Source of the DNA: JAJISK01 sp046759865
GTDB taxonomy: Archaea; Thermoplasmatota; Thermoplasmata; RBG-16-68-12; JAJISG01
DNA: 7,931 bases
Assembly (NCBI GenBank): GCA_046759865.1
Contig: JBHIDB010000052.1
Location: forward strand, 1-7,931
Reading direction: 5' to 3'
The notes beneath the pieces were generated by a model. That model ran no database searches. It was not told the origin of the DNA and worked only from the letters and a program-made list of their open reading frames with translations. The position numbers and the translations under genes are program-made. Below, in pieces: positions 6,357 to 7,931 of this stretch (position 1 is its first letter; every line of letters starts with the position of its first letter).

Positions 6357-7127
6357 ATGGACATCATCGTCTGCGTCAAGCACGTGGCCAACCCCGAGCT
6401 GCAGTATCGGATCCGGGAGGACGGCCTGGACATCGTGCGGGACAACGTGACGTTCCAGGTGAACGGGCCCGACGAGTACGCCTTGGAGGAGGCCGTTCGT
6501 CTCAAGGAAGCCCACGGGGGCAAGGTGACGGCCGTCGCGGCGGGTCCGGAGAGGGTCACCGAGGTCCTGCGCCAGGCCATGGCCAAGGGGGCCGATGAGG
6601 CGGTCCGCGTCGATCTGCCGGACGGGAGGGAGTTCGACCCGGCGTTCACGGCCGGGACCCTCGCGCAGGCCATTCAAGGGAGGGAGTACGACCTCATCCT
6701 ATGCGGGGTCCAGTCCGATGATTACGCCCACGGGGCCACGGGTCCCATCCTCGCCTCGCGTCTCGGCGTTCCGCACGCGTCGGTAGTCACCCGGGTGCAG
6801 ATTGAGGGCGATCGGGTCCGGGCGAACCGGGAACTCGAGGGGGGACTCGAGGAGCGGGTAACCCTGCCCCTTCCCGCCCTGCTGACGATTCAGTTCGGCA
6901 TCAACGAACCGCGATACGCCGCGGTGGCCGCCATCCTAAAGGCGACGAGGCAGCCCATTCAAGAGGCGGATGGTGCCGCACCCCCGGGAGGCGCGGGGCT
7001 CCGGGTCCGGCGGATGTACGTGCCCGAGGTGACCCATCAGGCGGAGATGTTGGAGGGACCGCCCGAAGCTGTGGCTCAGAAGTTGGCGGCCATCCTGCGG
7101 GAGAAAGGGTTCGCGATGGAGGGGTGA
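6357..7127 (+). CDS. etfB: Electron transfer flavoprotein, beta subunit
   Basis: Subunit of the soluble EtfAB heterodimer that collects electrons from acyl-CoA and other flavin dehydrogenases. At 256 residues it has the normal length. It starts MDIIVCVKHVANPE, typical for the family. CGVQSDDYAHGATGP (116-130) is the nucleotide-binding loop (AMP in canonical ETF, a second FAD in bifurcating ETF). The ETF-beta signature region is at about 156-198, with NRELEGGLEERV, then FGINEPRYAAV and ILKATRQPI. The loop lacks the D-G-D-T-x-Q-V-G pattern common in bifurcating EtfB, so a plain electron carrier is more likely, though this is only motif reading. An upstream in-frame ATG at 6219 is rejected because it lies inside the opposite gene and before the promoter; ATG 6357 fits the TATA-like box and the conserved N-terminus. 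The divergent EMO-like gene is the probable electron acceptor. Confidence 0.94.
   Translation: MDIIVCVKHVANPELQYRIREDGLDIVRDNVTFQVNGPDEYALEEAVRLKEAHGGKVTAVAAGPERVTEVLRQAMAKGADEAVRVDLPDGREFDPAFTAGTLAQAIQGREYDLILCGVQSDDYAHGATGPILASRLGVPHASVVTRVQIEGDRVRANRELEGGLEERVTLPLPALLTIQFGINEPRYAAVAAILKATRQPIQEADGAAPPGGAGLRVRRMYVPEVTHQAEMLEGPPEAVAQKLAAILREKGFAMEG
7118..7122 (+). promoter_or_regulatory. Shine-Dalgarno for etfA
   Basis: GGAGG within the last codons of etfB sits six bases before GTG 7129. It supports the GTG as the etfA start and shows that this internal cistron uses SD-led or coupled initiation, unlike the apparently leaderless etfB. Confidence 0.7.
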
Positions 7128-7128
7128 C

Positions 7129-7931
7129 GTGACCGTCCTCGTCGTCGTGGAGCACCGCCAGGGGAAGATCCAGGATCCTACCTGGGAGGTCCTCGGCCAG
7201 GCAGGGAAAGTGGCCGCTTCTGCTGGGGTCGATGCGAAAGCGCTTCTGATGGGAGAGGGGGTGGGGGATCTGGCCTCGGAGCTGGCCCGCTATCCGATGA
7301 AGGAAATCCTGATTGTCGAGGATCCGAAACTGAAGGACTACACGCCCGAGGGGTACGGGGCCGGCCTCGCGGGTGTGCTCGAGCAGGAGGAGGCCGAGCT
7401 CGTCCTCGCGCCTCACACGGCCACGGGGTACGAGTTCCTACCCCGCGTTGCCGCGGACCTTGGCGCGCCGCTGGTCACGGCCGCGGTCGACGTGAACCTG
7501 GTGGACGGGGCAACGGTTGCTACGCGGACGGGGTACAACGGAAAGGTGGCGGTCGAAATCGCGATGGAGGGGGAGGGTCCAGCGTTTGTGACCCTGCGTC
7601 CCGCCACATTCAAAGCGGCGGAACCCAGGCCCCAGGAAGGACCCGTGACGGCGGTCGCGGTGGACCTGGGCTCTCTGCAGCTCCAGCGGGAGGTTCTCGG
7701 GTACGAAAAGCCCGCCAGCGAGGATGTCGACATCGGGGAGGCGGACGTCGTCGTCACCGTGGGACGGGGGATCAAGGAGAAGGAAAACATCAAGCTGGCC
7801 GAGGAGTTGGCCGCGGCCCTCGGCGGGGTCGTCGGGGCGTCGCGCCCGATCGTGGACAAGGGGTGGCTCCCCTGGAGCCGTCAGGTGGGATCCTCGGGCA
7901 AGACCGTGGCCCCGAAGCTCTACGTCGCCCT
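7129..7931 (+). CDS. etfA: Electron transfer flavoprotein, alpha subunit, 3' partial
   Basis: FAD-binding partner of EtfB. GTG 7129 lies one base after the etfB stop (7125-7127) and six bases after GGAGG, so the two are translationally coupled. It encodes VTVLVVVEHRQGKIQD, the usual EtfA N-terminus without an added ferredoxin domain. 267 whole codons are visible. Domain I (about 1-185) includes LVLAPHTATGYEFLPRVAADLG and TRTGYNGKV. The FAD domain begins with ADVVVTVGRGIKEKENIKLA and reaches GASRP (236-240), W249 and QVGSSGKTVAP (252-262), the flavin-binding loop. At the position where human ETF has the Thr in QTGK near the flavin N5, this protein has Ser (S256), a conservative change. The window ends just before the expected GISGAIQH-type FAD motif, so about 50-60 residues are missing. 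Confidence 0.94.
   Translation, partial: MTVLVVVEHRQGKIQDPTWEVLGQAGKVAASAGVDAKALLMGEGVGDLASELARYPMKEILIVEDPKLKDYTPEGYGAGLAGVLEQEEAELVLAPHTATGYEFLPRVAADLGAPLVTAAVDVNLVDGATVATRTGYNGKVAVEIAMEGEGPAFVTLRPATFKAAEPRPQEGPVTAVAVDLGSLQLQREVLGYEKPASEDVDIGEADVVVTVGRGIKEKENIKLAEELAAALGGVVGASRPIVDKGWLPWSRQVGSSGKTVAPKLYVA

Noticed and set aside
1..7931. CRISPR arrays, tRNA or rRNA genes, insertion sequences, attachment sites
   Set aside because: No regularly spaced repeats, cloverleaf-like sequences, transposase motifs or terminal inverted repeats were seen. Gaps are about 100 bp or less and are explained by promoters and a terminator.

Overview
This is a GC-rich window with strongly GC-biased third codon positions. 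It is most likely archaeal. The best evidence is promoter structure: A/T-rich TATA-like boxes stand out of GC-rich spacers about 27-31 bp upstream of two start codons that have no Shine-Dalgarno sequence (leaderless style). Other genes start from Shine-Dalgarno-like GGAGG or GAGG. The gene set fits a heterotrophic, respiring archaeon that degrades amino acids and fatty or organic acids. It comprises a B12-dependent ribonucleotide reductase, a catabolic-type glutamate dehydrogenase, an electron transfer flavoprotein and a membrane Fe-S/cytochrome b quinone reductase. A GC-rich Thermoplasmatota lineage is my guess, but no marker gene in the window fixes the taxonomy.

Layout from left to right. 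(1) 1-2303, + strand: class II (adenosylcobalamin-dependent) ribonucleotide reductase NrdJ. Its N-terminus is cut by the window edge; all visible catalytic residues are intact. It carries a TSCPD domain and a Cys-rich C-terminal tail. (2) A short gap holds a hairpin followed by T6, a probable terminator. (3) About 2400-2816, + strand: a small single-domain VOC (glyoxalase-fold) protein of unknown substrate. (4) A gap holds a perfect 15-bp palindrome and a TATA-like box. (5) 2915-4189, + strand: glutamate dehydrogenase. (6) 4180-6255, - strand, convergent with gdhA and overlapping it by 10 bp: a 691-residue membrane Fe-S oxidoreductase (NarI-like cytochrome b, 2x[4Fe-4S] ferredoxin, two CCG/HdrD-like domains) of the ETF:(mena)quinone oxidoreductase (EMO) type. 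(7) A 101-bp divergent promoter region with one TATA-like box facing each way. (8) 6357-7127 etfB and 7129-7931 etfA (3' end cut), + strand, tightly coupled.

How they work together: acyl-CoA dehydrogenases or other flavin dehydrogenases, not in the window, would reduce EtfAB. EtfAB would pass electrons to the divergently transcribed EMO-like protein, which would reduce membrane quinone. Glutamate dehydrogenase links amino-acid nitrogen and carbon to 2-oxoglutarate. The most interesting points are the divergent EtfBA/EMO module, the degenerate first CCG domain, the mix of leaderless and SD-led starts, the palindrome at the gdhA promoter and the overlapping convergent 3' ends. All gaps between genes are about 100 bp or less. 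I saw no RNA genes, mobile elements or CRISPR arrays.
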